A DNA stretch of 64,000 bases from Perkinsus olseni (lineage: Eukaryota > Perkinsozoa > Perkinsida > Perkinsidae). The stretch lies in assembly GCA_013115135.1 (NCBI GenBank), contig JABANP010000047.1:62001-126000 (forward strand), in the 5' to 3' direction. The position numbers were made by a program, and so were the translations under genes. Within the stretch, counting starts at the first letter, position 1. Every line of letters starts with the position of its first letter. The notes beneath the pieces were generated by a model. It saw only the letters and a list, made by a program, of their open reading frames with translations, searched no databases and had not been told where the DNA came from. Shown one piece after another: positions 11,101 to 22,400 of the stretch.

Positions 11101-14100
11101 ACTGGTGGGTGACCACAGCACCTCTACCGTATCGGAGCTCGGCGATCTCAGGTATGGCCTCCATCGTGGAAGCCTACGGTAGCCTCGGGGGAGGACGCAG
11201 AGGTGGGCGTTGTGTCACGGTATGGAGCAAAGGGCCGACTTTCCTAGGTGCGGTCGGATGACGATGAACCAGGACCACGGCCAGCTGATGGCAGCAGCAG
11301 CTTCCTCGAACGACAATCGTCGAGTCCACCTCGGCCTTCTGAGCGAGTAGCAGGGGAGTGCGTTATCGGAGATTTTGGAAGGTGTTTGTGTCAGGTGGTG
11401 CGGCGAGAGGTCGTGGACAGCGAGGAAGACCCCGTGTATAGAGACTGGCACTTCTGGGTTGAAGTTGAGTTCAAAGCCACCTCGGCTGAATGTGAAGATG
11501 CGGAATGCATCGCCTACGACCATCTCGACTGCGGGGATGTTGCGACGACGCTATTTGTGTCCAAGTGGTGGATCGGCAAGACCGATGCCAGAGTCAGTTA
11601 TCTCGAGCTTCCTTGATTCCTCTTTACACCTACTTGACCTGTAGGTGAGGATCGATGATCCGATCATGGAGCACTGTGGAGGGCCTGTAGGAGCGTCAAG
11701 AGTTGTAGCACAGCGAGAGTTGCCGGTGAGTTGTCGTCATCGCCTTTCCCTGAGATAACCGGCATTGGCTCCCTCCTCAGTACGACGCTGATAGCCCGCT
11801 GGATTGTGACGCCGTGACAAAGCCTATCATGATGGGTGGCAACGGTGGCTACGTTGTAACGGCCGACTGTGGCCCTAGGAGGGATGTGGTAACCCCCGTG
11901 ACCTGTGATGGACTCCAATGGGCACAGCTCTTCGCTCATGGCTGGGGCGATATGGACAAGGCCGGGGTACGGTCGGCGAGATCCGCGGATCACCGGGGGA
12001 AGCCCTCGTCATTGTCTCAGGTTGGTCTGCCGGCTGATGTGATTGAGAGCTGCAAGCAGGGGTCGATAGGCGAGGATGAAGTTGAGCTCACCGGAGCCTT
12101 TTACGATGACGAGTCCCGACATCTGACGGTGAGGAGAAGTCCATCTCTTCGGATATCTTCTCTGATTTGTCGCCTGGCAGTTCGCCACGATGGAGTCCCC
12201 ACTGGAGTGCGGTGTTGTGACGGAAGCTCCGGAGGACATGGACAGGGTAGACGAGTTCCACGTGAAGATCAACTGCGGAGGGGAGGATGCGGTGATTCTC
12301 AAATGCAAGGATCCCGGCAGTGCTGTACGAATGGCCCATCAATGGGGGAAGTATCCGAAGCAAGAGGTGCGACCAGAATGGTGATTCAGCGTTGTGATGG
12401 TGCAACGAGGGTCAGGTGCAAGTGAGCACAGAGTTGCTGCTACAGTGTGATGATCTGCCGGGTGGTCAAATTCTGAACGACCTAACCTACGACGTCAGCA
12501 TGAATGGAACATGGCAGCAGACTCCGAGGCATTGGGTGAGTTCACACGATCCTCGGTTTATTCGCGTCAGCTGCGTGAGTTGATAGCCGCTTGTTGATGA
12601 GGTTGCTGGTCAGGGCGACGCTGTTTGCACGACACCAGTGCCTGATCTGGTCTTCCGAGGTGATAGAATTTACATCGCTACCGGATGCGGCGGAGCGAAA
12701 GAGGAAATCTCCTGTGGCGGGCTGGAGAGGGTTGGCCCCATGCTAAGGATTGCTGCTCGCTGGGGGGAGCATCCCAACCCCAAAGTATCTCTCTGTTGGC
12801 TCTGTCCCGCTCGCTATCCCCCTTCTTCTTAGATCATGATAGACCCATCGGTAGTGGGTAAGTGCAAGGATGTGCAGAGCTTGGAGGGAGGCACTTTAAA
12901 AGACGCCTGGATCACAGCTGCCACCAACGGCGACGTCACGAGCAGATCTCTCGAGGTGGGTTCGGCTTCTACCGACTAAGACAAGAAAAAGGAATTTCGG
13001 AAGTTGCCGTTTTCCCGCTTTCAGACCACTGACGCGTATAACTGTGACAGTGGTGTGAAGGAGGCTCTGGTCATGGCCGGAGATGCCGTTAGTATGAAGA
13101 CCCAGTGTAGCGGGGTCCAGGGAGACGTGCTCATCCAGTGCGGAGATGGTGGCAGCGCTGTGGAGTTCGCCAAGAACTGGGGAGGCTACAATGCTAGTGC
13201 CTTGGTGAGAGGGGAAGTCTGGTGTAGTCTCATGGGAGTCGTTTGTCCTCTGAGTACAAGCAGAGCCATCGGTAAAGCGTATAAGGGCTGTGCCGGGAAT
13301 TGTACGCGGCGCGAATGGCATGCTATATAGCACATCCCTCTCCCGCCGCTCGGTTGAGCGAGAAGCACACCACTGGGGTGCGCAGCCGGGATGGTGGAGT
13401 TGGTCATTCGCGGAGAGTGGCCGAGCGCGTAGCACCCGAGGAATGGACCAGTCGTCTGTGGTGAGCGGTAGAGCTCGGACACGTGTCAAATACAAAGTCA
13501 ATCACTCAGAACATCGAGATGTACAATTTCAGTTCTCCCTCGATCCGTCGAAGTTCGATTCTTGCAAAGTGAAGCGGTCAGAGAAGTACGAGGACATCAC
13601 TGCCGTTCTCTACGATCATGTTCACAAGGCGAAGATGTTACAGGTGAAGTTGGGGCTCAATTTATCCGCACACTGCCTCCCTAACACTGTCTCCCTCCGC
13701 CGTGGAGATATGATGTAGACGACGCTCTCGGTCGGTATATGACTATGAGGACACAAGATAGATTTTCACTCATGAGAATGAATTTGCATCCCTTTCGCAG
13801 TCCAAGGGCGATCTCATGCCTTTCAGTTCGAAGACGATTCGTCAGAGGTTTGCAAGTCGACCAGCACCACGCCTCCAGTTGTCGTGGTGAAGAAGGGCTC
13901 CACTACTGCTATCTATCGTTTCAACTTGGATTGCTCCGATGAGGTTACCGTGGAGTGCCTAGAGGCCGGTGACGCAGTGGACGTCAATACCTTCATGGGC
14001 TTCCTCACTCGAGAGGTACAGTGGTACAGGGGCTCATCAACCACCCCCACCCACCTTCCCTCAGGTTGCAGTACCAGAGGCGACTCAGTGCAGGACCAAG

Positions 14101-17100
14101 CATGGTGTCAATCCTCTCGCTGCTACCATTGAGATAGATGTTCATGGAACAGAAGGGATGAGGTACCTAACATGGCCGAAAGACTACGCAACCGAGGAGC
14201 CCGAGGCCGAGGTGAGCCTGCCCGATCTATGGATCGTCAGCTAAGACTTGCCCGGCTATTAATGCCTCTTTGTCAGATTCCCGCTCCGTCAACTCTGACA
14301 ACCCCACGTCGAGGCCAAGGCTTCGAGAGCTCGGCCCGAGTCAACTATGGTGGCTTCCGTAATAGTGGAGGGGACAGAACAGCGGTGAGTTCGCTCTGCC
14401 CAGCGTGGTCAACAGCACCGATTCCTCAGACCCGCGCTTCTCCCAGCAGTGCCGCACCCACATCTCCAATTGCATCTAAGACTACGGCCCAGGTGGGACC
14501 TAAGAGATGAGCTGCGAGGTCGGAGTCACACTGGAAGTATGTCTCAGATACCTAGTCAAAACCGACAGCGTAACTTGTCGCGGCCTAGGACAACTTTCAA
14601 AGTACGCGGCGCCGCCTGGGACCGGTTCGATTGATTTTCTTCAGACCAGTATAAGGACTCCAGGCTTTCCCGCATCGGGATCGAGGCTATCATTTCAAGG
14701 TAAGCTAAAAGCCCTCCAGTTGAGGTTTCGTAGTTTTCGTGCGTAATTTTCAGACCTCCATTACGCACGGCGCAGTGGACGGGCGAGAGAGGGAAGCTGA
14801 TCGGTCTAACGACAGGGTGAGCTAATGGGTCGAGTTAGCAGATCTAGGGCGATCCTCGGACAGGTCTTCCATCGACCAGCGGAAGATGATGACAACAACC
14901 GTGATAGAGGCGCCATACCTCCCCTACCTCAGTTCAATCACCTCCCGAGCTTCCTCGAGATCGGACCCATCGCGCAGTCAGTGAGTCATGTAGCCTCTGG
15001 GTTGTGAGCCGACTAGTAATCTTTTCCCCCGCTCAATAACCTAGGAATCGAAGAGTTGATTCTCGCGCGTAAAGTGCGGTTTTAGAATCGATACTGATTT
15101 TCGGAGCGGGGTCATTGAACACCTTCCTGACTCAGACTCCCGTGCCACAGACTCCGCAAAGAAAGGCGGTTCGCCCCATGAAAGATGACCCCGTGTATCG
15201 GGATTGGTACTTCTGGGTCGACATCGACTACACTGCCGATGACTGCCCGCCGGGGGAGGACTGCTCTGTTGCTGAGCATCTGGACTGTGGGGGAGTTGAG
15301 AACACCCTGTATGTTGCAACCTGGTGGGGCGGCAAGAAGGACGCCAGAGTAGGCGGGCAGAGGGGAAGTTCAGTGAATCGTTACGGGCCTATCTCAGGTC
15401 CGCATAGACGATCCTATCATGAACCATTGTGGAGGCCCATTGGGTGCATCGAGAGTTGTTAGTCAACGAGAACTACCGGTAGGACGTCCGCTCAGCCACG
15501 TGGTGATCCTTGACCCCGTCAGCTCGACCCTGCCAACCCCCTCTCGTGCGCTCCGGTGACGACACCTATCATCAACGCTGGACCCAAGAGTCACATTGTG
15601 GTAGCCCACTGTGGCCCCGAGTTCAAGGAGCGCCACGAAATTCGGTGCGACGCCTCGATCTGGGCCCAGCACTTCGCCTACGGCTGGGGCGACTCTGACA
15701 ACAGCGGGGTGAGGTGCCGCACCACTGTACTTGAGCATTCCTCTGCCCGCTCAGTTGGACATACCAGCTGATCTTGTGAAGGCTTGTGCGAAGGCTACAG
15801 TGCAGCGTATCGACAACCTCCATACTCTGATATCAGCCTCATTAAAGGGGGCTACTATCATGCCTGGCAACGACGGGGATAACTTCAAGACTAAGAGGGA
15901 GCTGAAGGTGAGGACAGCCGAGACACACCTACCGCCACGCCCTCTCCTCCCTCAGTTATCTTTCCAAGTGGCGCCCTACCGCTACGAGCCGTCCGTGTTC
16001 CACTATCAATGTGAACGTGTCTCAACGGCAGTGGAGATCCCGGAATTACCGGGTGCCCCAGCTGTGGCCTCGGTCAGAGCTCTCTGCGATTTTGATGAGT
16101 TTCACAAGGCCTTCGTGAAGTTGGAGTGCCCAGAGGCGGCGGCTGTTGCTTTCGCTGTCAAGTGGGGCGGATTTTCAAAGCGAGTGGTAAGCCGATATGA
16201 ATCAGCACCACTTGGCGCTTTGCAAAAAATCCTTTTTCATAGGTCGGCCTCGGGCCGGAGATCATGTCTCACTCGACTAAGATCGTCCGAGGGTCTGAGG
16301 ACCTGGGGCCTGCCATCAGTGCGACCATGGATGAAGATAGGGGCAAGTATTACCTACAGGTAGGCGGCTAAAGTAGCCTGAGCGAGAGCTTGCAAGTTCC
16401 CCCGTTGTATGATCAGGCTAAGGATACTCCTGGCTACTTCATCTGTGACAAGGCTGACGCTAAGATAGAACAGACCAAGGACTTACAGTTCGCCGTCTCG
16501 GTGTCCTGCCCCTCACATTATGTAGACTCGAGGACACAGTCGAATACCGAGCCGAAGCTAACAGTCTATTTCGACGATCCCTATGCTGCTATCGGCTTCT
16601 TAGTCCGATGGGGAAGAGTCACTGATGCTGAGGTCGGCACCACTAGCTCCAGCCTTAGTTTTCATTCGTGTCGATCGATTCTGTCCGGCAAGGACTTTCC
16701 TATCATACTCGCTATCGCCTACTAATGGAAGGTTTTGTGTCAGGTTAACTCGTATTACGCCAGTGAGTTCACCCTGCCGGCTCCTCGTGTGACCGTTGAG
16801 AACTCCCTCCCTGAAATACGCATTGATGTGAAGGATATCATCACGCTTCGATGCTGTGACCTCTGCCCTTCAGAACCATACGTGCAAGTGTCCAGCCAAA
16901 GCACCCGTCGTGCACTCTCCCCAAGGGGAAGCTCGAGTGACGTTCTCGAGCAAGCCTCTCATCGCAGTTCGCTACAAGGATCGTATGGTTGCCATGGCCG
17001 CCGCGATGATTGCCGGGCACAGGCTTTCCGAGGTACCAGTCGACTGACCCTATCATCGGATGATCGTCTACATTGTGATTCAGATTGTACTTGACACTGC

Positions 17101-17913
17101 TATCACCCATCATGTTACCCACGTTGCTGTCGGTGATAACGTGTACATGGGTAAGGAGGAAGAGCATCCCCTCAAGCGAGTGGCATTGCTCATATCCGGT
17201 GACACTAACACAGTCTATGATCACATTATCGAGGTCGGCTATAGCACTTCGTTATCGTGCTCCCAAGTTAACCATCTCAGGTGCTCCGTCCGGACCTTGT
17301 TGCCGGGCCTCTTGGAGAGTTCGGAGTGAGACGCTATCATCCGGTGGCCTACAGTTGCGGTCGGCACTCCTTAGAAGCTGTCGATGGGCTTGTCTTTACG
17401 GCTAAATGTGAGGAGGGTGAGCTACCCGAAGGCCCTCATCACCATTACGCTCCCCACTTGGCCACTACCCCTCGCAAACCGGTAGAGCTCGCTCTCACAT
17501 TTGATGACCCTCGAGCTGTTGAAGCGTTCGTCGCCTTCTGGAAGGATAGCCCACATAATGCAGACGACGGCCATTCGAGTGGGGAGGCCGAGCTCGGTCT
17601 AACGCCATCATCGCTGCGAGCAGCTGGTCCAGAAACTGTGACTAACGGGGCGAAGAGGCCAGCCGAGGTTCGACGCAGCACGGCACTTAATAAACAAGGC
17701 CGGCCGGAAGGAGCCGCAGCTAACACTACTCCCTCCGCCACCTCTCCTGGCGCTGATCATGCATCATCAGTCGCTAGTCACGGTACGAAGAGAAATAGCG
17801 GCGCCGAGGCCTCATCTGTCAGCAGTGTTAAAGGCAGCATTCGTCGCCATGTTGTCCGACACAACATCAACAACGCCAATAAGTACCGAATGCGGGCGTC
17901 TTTGTCTGAGTGA
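5197..17913 (+). CDS. giant secreted-type protein with about 23 Cys/Trp-Gly repeats
   Basis: I do not recognise this family. Exons are almost all phase 0. The first (5197-5361) has a hydrophobic stretch at residues 24-45, a likely signal peptide or anchor. Two exon types then alternate. Type A (about 53-83 aa) has spaced Cys, a beta-like stretch ending in Cys, and an end block A-x3-A-x2-WG-x6: 5561-5749, 6139-6297, 6514-6693, 6944-7135, 7410-7658, 7917-8129, ~8559-8721, 9212-9394, 9613-9795, 10026-10205, 10725-10910, 11395-11592, 11781-11966, 12181-12366, 12614-12784, 13025-13204, 13827-14015, 15151-15348, 15523-15708, 15956-16186, 16417-16632, 16874-17032, 17281-17913. Type B (27-54 aa) lies between, for example 7724-7855, 9449-9559 and 12833-12955. 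The tail (last ~130 aa) is Ser/Ala-rich and basic. About 2,700 aa in total. The 8320-8560 junction is un-resolved. Probably extracellular; this is inferred from the leader and the cysteines. Confidence 0.75.
9212..12128 (+). repeat. giant gene internal block, copy 1 (12 homologous exons)
   Basis: Exons 9212-9394, 9449-9559, 9613-9795, 9842-9964, 10026-10205, 10399-10518, 10725-10910, 10997-11104, 11395-11592, 11645-11725, 11781-11966 and 12021-12128 each match, in order, an exon of the next block. Several lengths are identical (123, 180, 198, 81 and 186 nt). Two extra short exons (11152-11202 and 11248-11346) encode an acidic, Pro/Ser-rich linker. Confidence 0.85.
12181..15907 (+). repeat. 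giant gene internal block, copy 2 (12 homologous exons)
   Basis: Exons 12181-12366, 12416-12535, 12614-12784, 12833-12955, 13025-13204, 13533-13643, 13827-14015, 14065-14211, 15151-15348, 15398-15478, 15523-15708 and 15755-15907 pair one-to-one with copy 1. The linker part is expanded: 14277-14384, 14430-14492, 14548-14601 and 14864-14980 are likely exons coding Pro/Ser/Arg-rich low-complexity sequence, with a few more possible near 14645-14820. Divergence is high, so the duplication is old. Confidence 0.85.
13285..13387 (-). pseudogene. tRNA-derived insert within an intron
   Basis: Both ends resemble the tRNA-Pro of the 0.5-4 kb array: an acceptor-like GGCTGCG at one end and CACAGCCC at the other, followed by a T-arm-like CCGCG/CCCGG around TACAATT. 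The middle is expanded by about 30 nt and the anticodon arm is not recoverable. It lies in intron 13205-13532, which is about 135 nt longer than the homologous intron 10206-10398 of copy 1. Confidence 0.5.
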
Positions 17914-18123
17914 AGTGGTTAGCATGTCATGTGTGTCTGTTGTTATTAAATACTGTACTACCATGTCTTGAGCTCATCATGATCACTCGCCATTCACAGG
18001 AGGTGTTCAATCAACTGCTGTCTCTCCGTAATGTGTGCAGCTCTCCCTGTATTGAAGTCAACGTGTGAAAGACGATCGTGGAAGCTCTCTTGAAGCTCGG
18101 GAGAAGCAGTAGTTTAAAGAAAA

Positions 18124-18170
18124 CCTCAGGCTCCCTATATACCGCGCCGCGGTATATAGGGAGCCTGAGG
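18124..18170. repeat. 47-bp perfect palindrome, 1-nt centre
   Basis: Two 23-nt arms, CCTCAGGCTCCC... and its exact complement, separated by a single C. It would form a very stable hairpin or cruciform. It lies about 210 bp past the stop codon of the giant gene. Confidence 0.95.
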
Positions 18171-18664
18171 ATAGAGTCCTCAAGGACCCTCTCAACCTTC
18201 ACGTGAAACCTATCCGAAGGGGGCGCTGGGAAGACTTCTGTTGTAAAGTGCGGAAAGCATTGAAAGAGCAATACGGCAGCTTCCAGGATATGTGCGCGAG
18301 GTATCATGTGTTGACCACGCTTGCCGCGGCTGAAACTCTGAAGAAACTAAGGTGGGGAGAAGATGATGCTGTTTAAGTTGATGACTGTGTGAACGATGAA
18401 GATGACCATGAATACCGTTGTTGCTGTTGCTGTATGGTGTTATTGGCCTGTTGCGGCCTGCGGGTTGTGTTAGTACGCTTCTGCTGCATCAATAATTACC
18501 GGTCGAACGAAGGTGACCATGCGCCGGCGCGGGCTCTTTTTGACATGGCCCCCGCTCTATAGAGTTGCGGGCGAGCATTGCGGCTACAAGGAGTGCGGCC
18601 CGGCGCAGGAATTTTTATGGGAGCCTCAATTCCTCAGATGTCACCGTGACATTAGTGACAGTTA

Positions 18665-18697
18665 AATGCCGATATTCGTGACACGAATATCGGCATT
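18665..18697. repeat. 33-bp perfect palindrome, 1-nt centre
   Basis: Two 16-nt arms (AATGCCGATATTCGTG and its complement) around one A. It has the same architecture as the palindrome at 18124 but an unrelated sequence. Confidence 0.95.
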
Positions 18698-19428
18698 CAA
18701 CTTTCCAGTATGTCACACAATTCGCGTCAGCACGCATTATGATCCCGGCTCGACCCCTGGTGCGGACATTTCTACTGCATTCTCCACACTTAGCGGAACT
18801 CAACTTGGGAGAAGCAGGTAGTATTGACAGCTCGGCTTGTGCTCCTAAAGGCGAGGCCGCGTCGCTTCGGCCAGTCGAGCAGTAAGGGACACGTTATTGT
18901 CACTAAGTTGGGTTCCTTGCCTTGTCAGTTTCTGGCAAGTCGCAACTGCTGCCAGCATTCCCATTAAGCAGGTCATACTGGGTTACCGCTGCGGGTACTG
19001 GGTTGTCAATACGCCATTCTCGAGTGATTTATTGTCTCACAATGAGCCACTCTCAGCTGCTATATCATTTGCCGTGCTTCTCCTCGGAAGAGGTTCTTGC
19101 CTTCTACCCCTCCAGATGGACGCTGCATTCCATCGCGGCCTGTGACGGGACTGGCTAGAGGGACATGCGGTTGTGTGGCTCTCGTATAGCTTCTCAACCA
19201 CGGCACGGTTTCTCTGGTTACTCATGATAGCGAGAGTGTGAGCATGCAGGATTCTTTGCTTTCGATCGTGTTAGTGTTGCGTTCGCTTTCATTGCTGGTT
19301 CGGCTGCATGTGGTCTGTCCGAGTGAGTATCGATTCTCATCTGTTTTTCCCGTCTCAGTTTCGCTCCTGTTAGGAGATTTTGTTGTTTTTTGTGTTTCTC
19401 GATACAGCCTTTCTAGAGCTACCTAAAC

Positions 19429-22400
19429 ATGGGAGCTAACGGGAAGGCCGAAAAATTCTCTCTGTCGAAAAAGCTCTTCGGAAAGAAGAAGAAGAACACC
19501 AATAATGGAGGCAACGGCCCTGATGACGTTGAGGATCCTAACAACGTTCATGTTGAGGATACTAAGTCTGTTTCCTACTTCACCCTCTTTGGACTGGCCG
19601 ATAAGCGTGACAAGACGATTCTTGCTGTCGGAGTGATCGCTGCTCTGATCAACGGTGCATTGATGCCACTATTCTCACTTCTATTTGGTAACTTTGCTGA
19701 TGCTGCTGCTGGTGGTATACATGGATTCATGCACAGAATATCCAAAGTTGCATGGGAGATGTGCGTCTTGGGTGCGATATCGTTCGTTGCCTCTTCTGTA
19801 TTCAACACTTGTTTCACTTATTTCTCTGAAAATCAAGTTACAAGACTGAGGGTTAAATACCTACAAGCTGTGGTTGGGCAAGATATAGCCTGGTTTGATG
19901 TGAGGACTCCCTGCCGCCTTGCCAGCCCGTATGTCCGAGGATGTTCTCAAAGTCCGTGATGCTATCGGTCAGAAGGCCTCTATGATGTGCATGAATGTCT
20001 CTATGTGTATCGTCGGTTATATCATCGCTTTCTATAGGGGTTGGCAGATAACTCTTGTTATGATTGCCACTTCCCCTCTTATTATGCTCTGCGGAGCACT
20101 CATGGCCAAGGCAATGGCTGGACTGGCCTCTAAGGGTCAGAATGAGTATGCTGAGGCGGGTGCTGTCGCTGAAGAGGTTTTAGAGTCTATCAAAACTGTC
20201 GCTTCTTTCGGTGGTGAGCAGCGGTCTATTGACCGATACAACGCCAAAGTGCAAAAAGCGCTGAACTCCGGTGTGAAGGCCTCGGTCTATCGAGGTTTTT
20301 CCATTGGCTTTACCATATCCGTGGTGTACTGGACCTACGCCCTCACGTTCTGGTATGGTGGTACCCTTATTCGCGACCAAACCATCAACCCGTCCACTGG
20401 AAACCCCTACCAAGGCGGTGATGTTCTCACTGTCTTCATGTCCGCTATGATGGCTACTTTCTCCATTGCTCAGATCGCCCCTCACTTCCAGGTAACGCTG
20501 CGGGTTGGAAGGCCTGTGTAGTTGATGATGATCGTCTTCCTCAGGCGTTCTCAGAGGGCTGTGCCGCTGGTGGAAAGATATTCCCCTTGATGAAGGAGAA
20601 TGCTACGATCGAGCCGAAGGTGAAGAGGCTGTCCGAGGGTGGTGAGGCCGAAGCCAACATGACCCCGGTTAAGTTCGAGTCATTGAAGTTGGATGATGTC
20701 AAGTTCAACTATCCCGCTCGTCCGGCATTGCAGGTAAAATATGGCGCTTTCTCTTTTCTCGAATTATTCAGCTTTTCGCGTCAGGTGCTCAAGGGGATTT
20801 CACTGGAAATCAAACGCGGTCAGAAGGTGGCTTTTGTTGGCGAGTCTGGATCAGGCAAGTCCACTTTGGTCCAGTTGATCGAGAGATTCTACGATCCGGC
20901 CGAAGGACAAGTAAGAACTGGTTCCCTCATTTCACCGTTGTCTCTGTATGCCTCCATCTTATCAGGTCCTGGTTAATGGTGTTGACATCAAGACCATGCC
21001 CGTTCACAAGCATCGTGCTCTGTTCGGTTATGTCGGCCAAGAGCCTTTCCTGTTCGCTGACAGCATCCGCAATAACCTTCGTTATGGTCTTACTGGTAGT
21101 AGGGTACCGAGCGAAGAGGAGATGAGGAAGGCTTGTAAAGACGCCCAGATTCTCGACTTCATCGAGGGCCTCCCTGAGGGCTTCGACACTTATGCTGGTC
21201 CGGGTGGTAGTCAGATGTCCGGTGGTCAGAAGCAGAGGATTGCCATTGCTAGAGCTCTCCTGCGCCATCCGGAGATTCTCCTGTTGGATGAGGCCACATC
21301 AGCTCTTGATAACGAGAGTGAGAAGATGGTCCAAGCCACCATCGATCACCTACAGTCAACAGTCAGCATTACGACCATCTCCATTGCTCATCGTCTGTCT
21401 ACTATCAAGAACTCTGACGTCATCTTCGTGATGAAGCTTGGCGAGCTCGTTGAGCAAGGCACGAATGATGAGCTGATGGAAAAGCAGGGTGTCTACGCTT
21501 CCCTGGTATCAGCGCAGGCTGCAGCGTCTGCGAAGGAGGATGAGCAGGCTGCTGCTGATACTGAAGCGGCGGCTACATCCTCTGTCGACACGGCCAGTGA
21601 GATGGTGAGAAGAAAGAGCACCAGGACGAGAACTGCAACTGCTGGTGTTCTTGGTGGTGACGAGGAAGATGATGATGAGCATGAGTCGCCTAATGAGTCC
21701 TTGTTGAAGACCGAGGATGAGAAGGAGAAGGAGCGCAAAGCGGAGATTGCTAAGACCTACAAGACACCGTGGCGAAGGCTTCTAGGCTTCAATAAGGACC
21801 AGAAGTGGTGGTTCCTACCAGCCATCCTCGGCTCATTCATGACTGGCTCTGCCTTCCCACTCAACGCCTTGCTGTTATCTCGTGCGTTGTTCGCCTTCTA
21901 CTACCCTCCCTTCCTGGTCATGGAGCATGTTGATAATATATGCTTCTACTACATCGGTCTGGGTGTTATGATACTCATTGGGCAGCTAATCGATTCTGGA
22001 TGCTTTGGTTATCTCGGTGAGAACTTCACTTGTAATGTCCGTAAACAATGCTTTGCTAAGATCATGGAACAAGATATGGGCTTCTTCGACTTCCCTGAGC
22101 ACGCAGCCGGAAAGCTGACTGCCTCTCTGTCGACATATGCTGTCAAGATGAACTCTCTCACTGGTTCCAGTCTCGGTATCTACTCCCAGGCTATTACTGG
22201 TCTGATCGTTGGTGTCATCATCGGCTTCTGTGGGTCGTGGCAGTTGACTCTCGTCATGCTGGCTATGTTGCCTATCCTAATGCTAGCAGCGAAGTTCAAC
22301 ATGTCCGTGAGGATGACGGGTAAGAAGGAGCAAGACAACCTCAAGCAGTCGCAGTTGATCGCTTCTGAGGCTATCCAGAACATGAGGACTGTCAGAGCCT

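Larger units (their letters stand above)
17914..19428. other. intergenic between giant gene and ABC transporter
   Basis: No gene recognised in about 1.5 kb. It holds two long palindromes (described separately). The 3' UTR of the giant gene and the promoter of the ABC gene must lie here. A pyrimidine-rich stretch precedes the ABC start codon. Confidence 0.4.

Noticed and set aside
12896..13501. 201-aa minus-strand ORF
   Set aside because: It is the shadow of plus-strand exons and of the tRNA-like insert of the giant gene.
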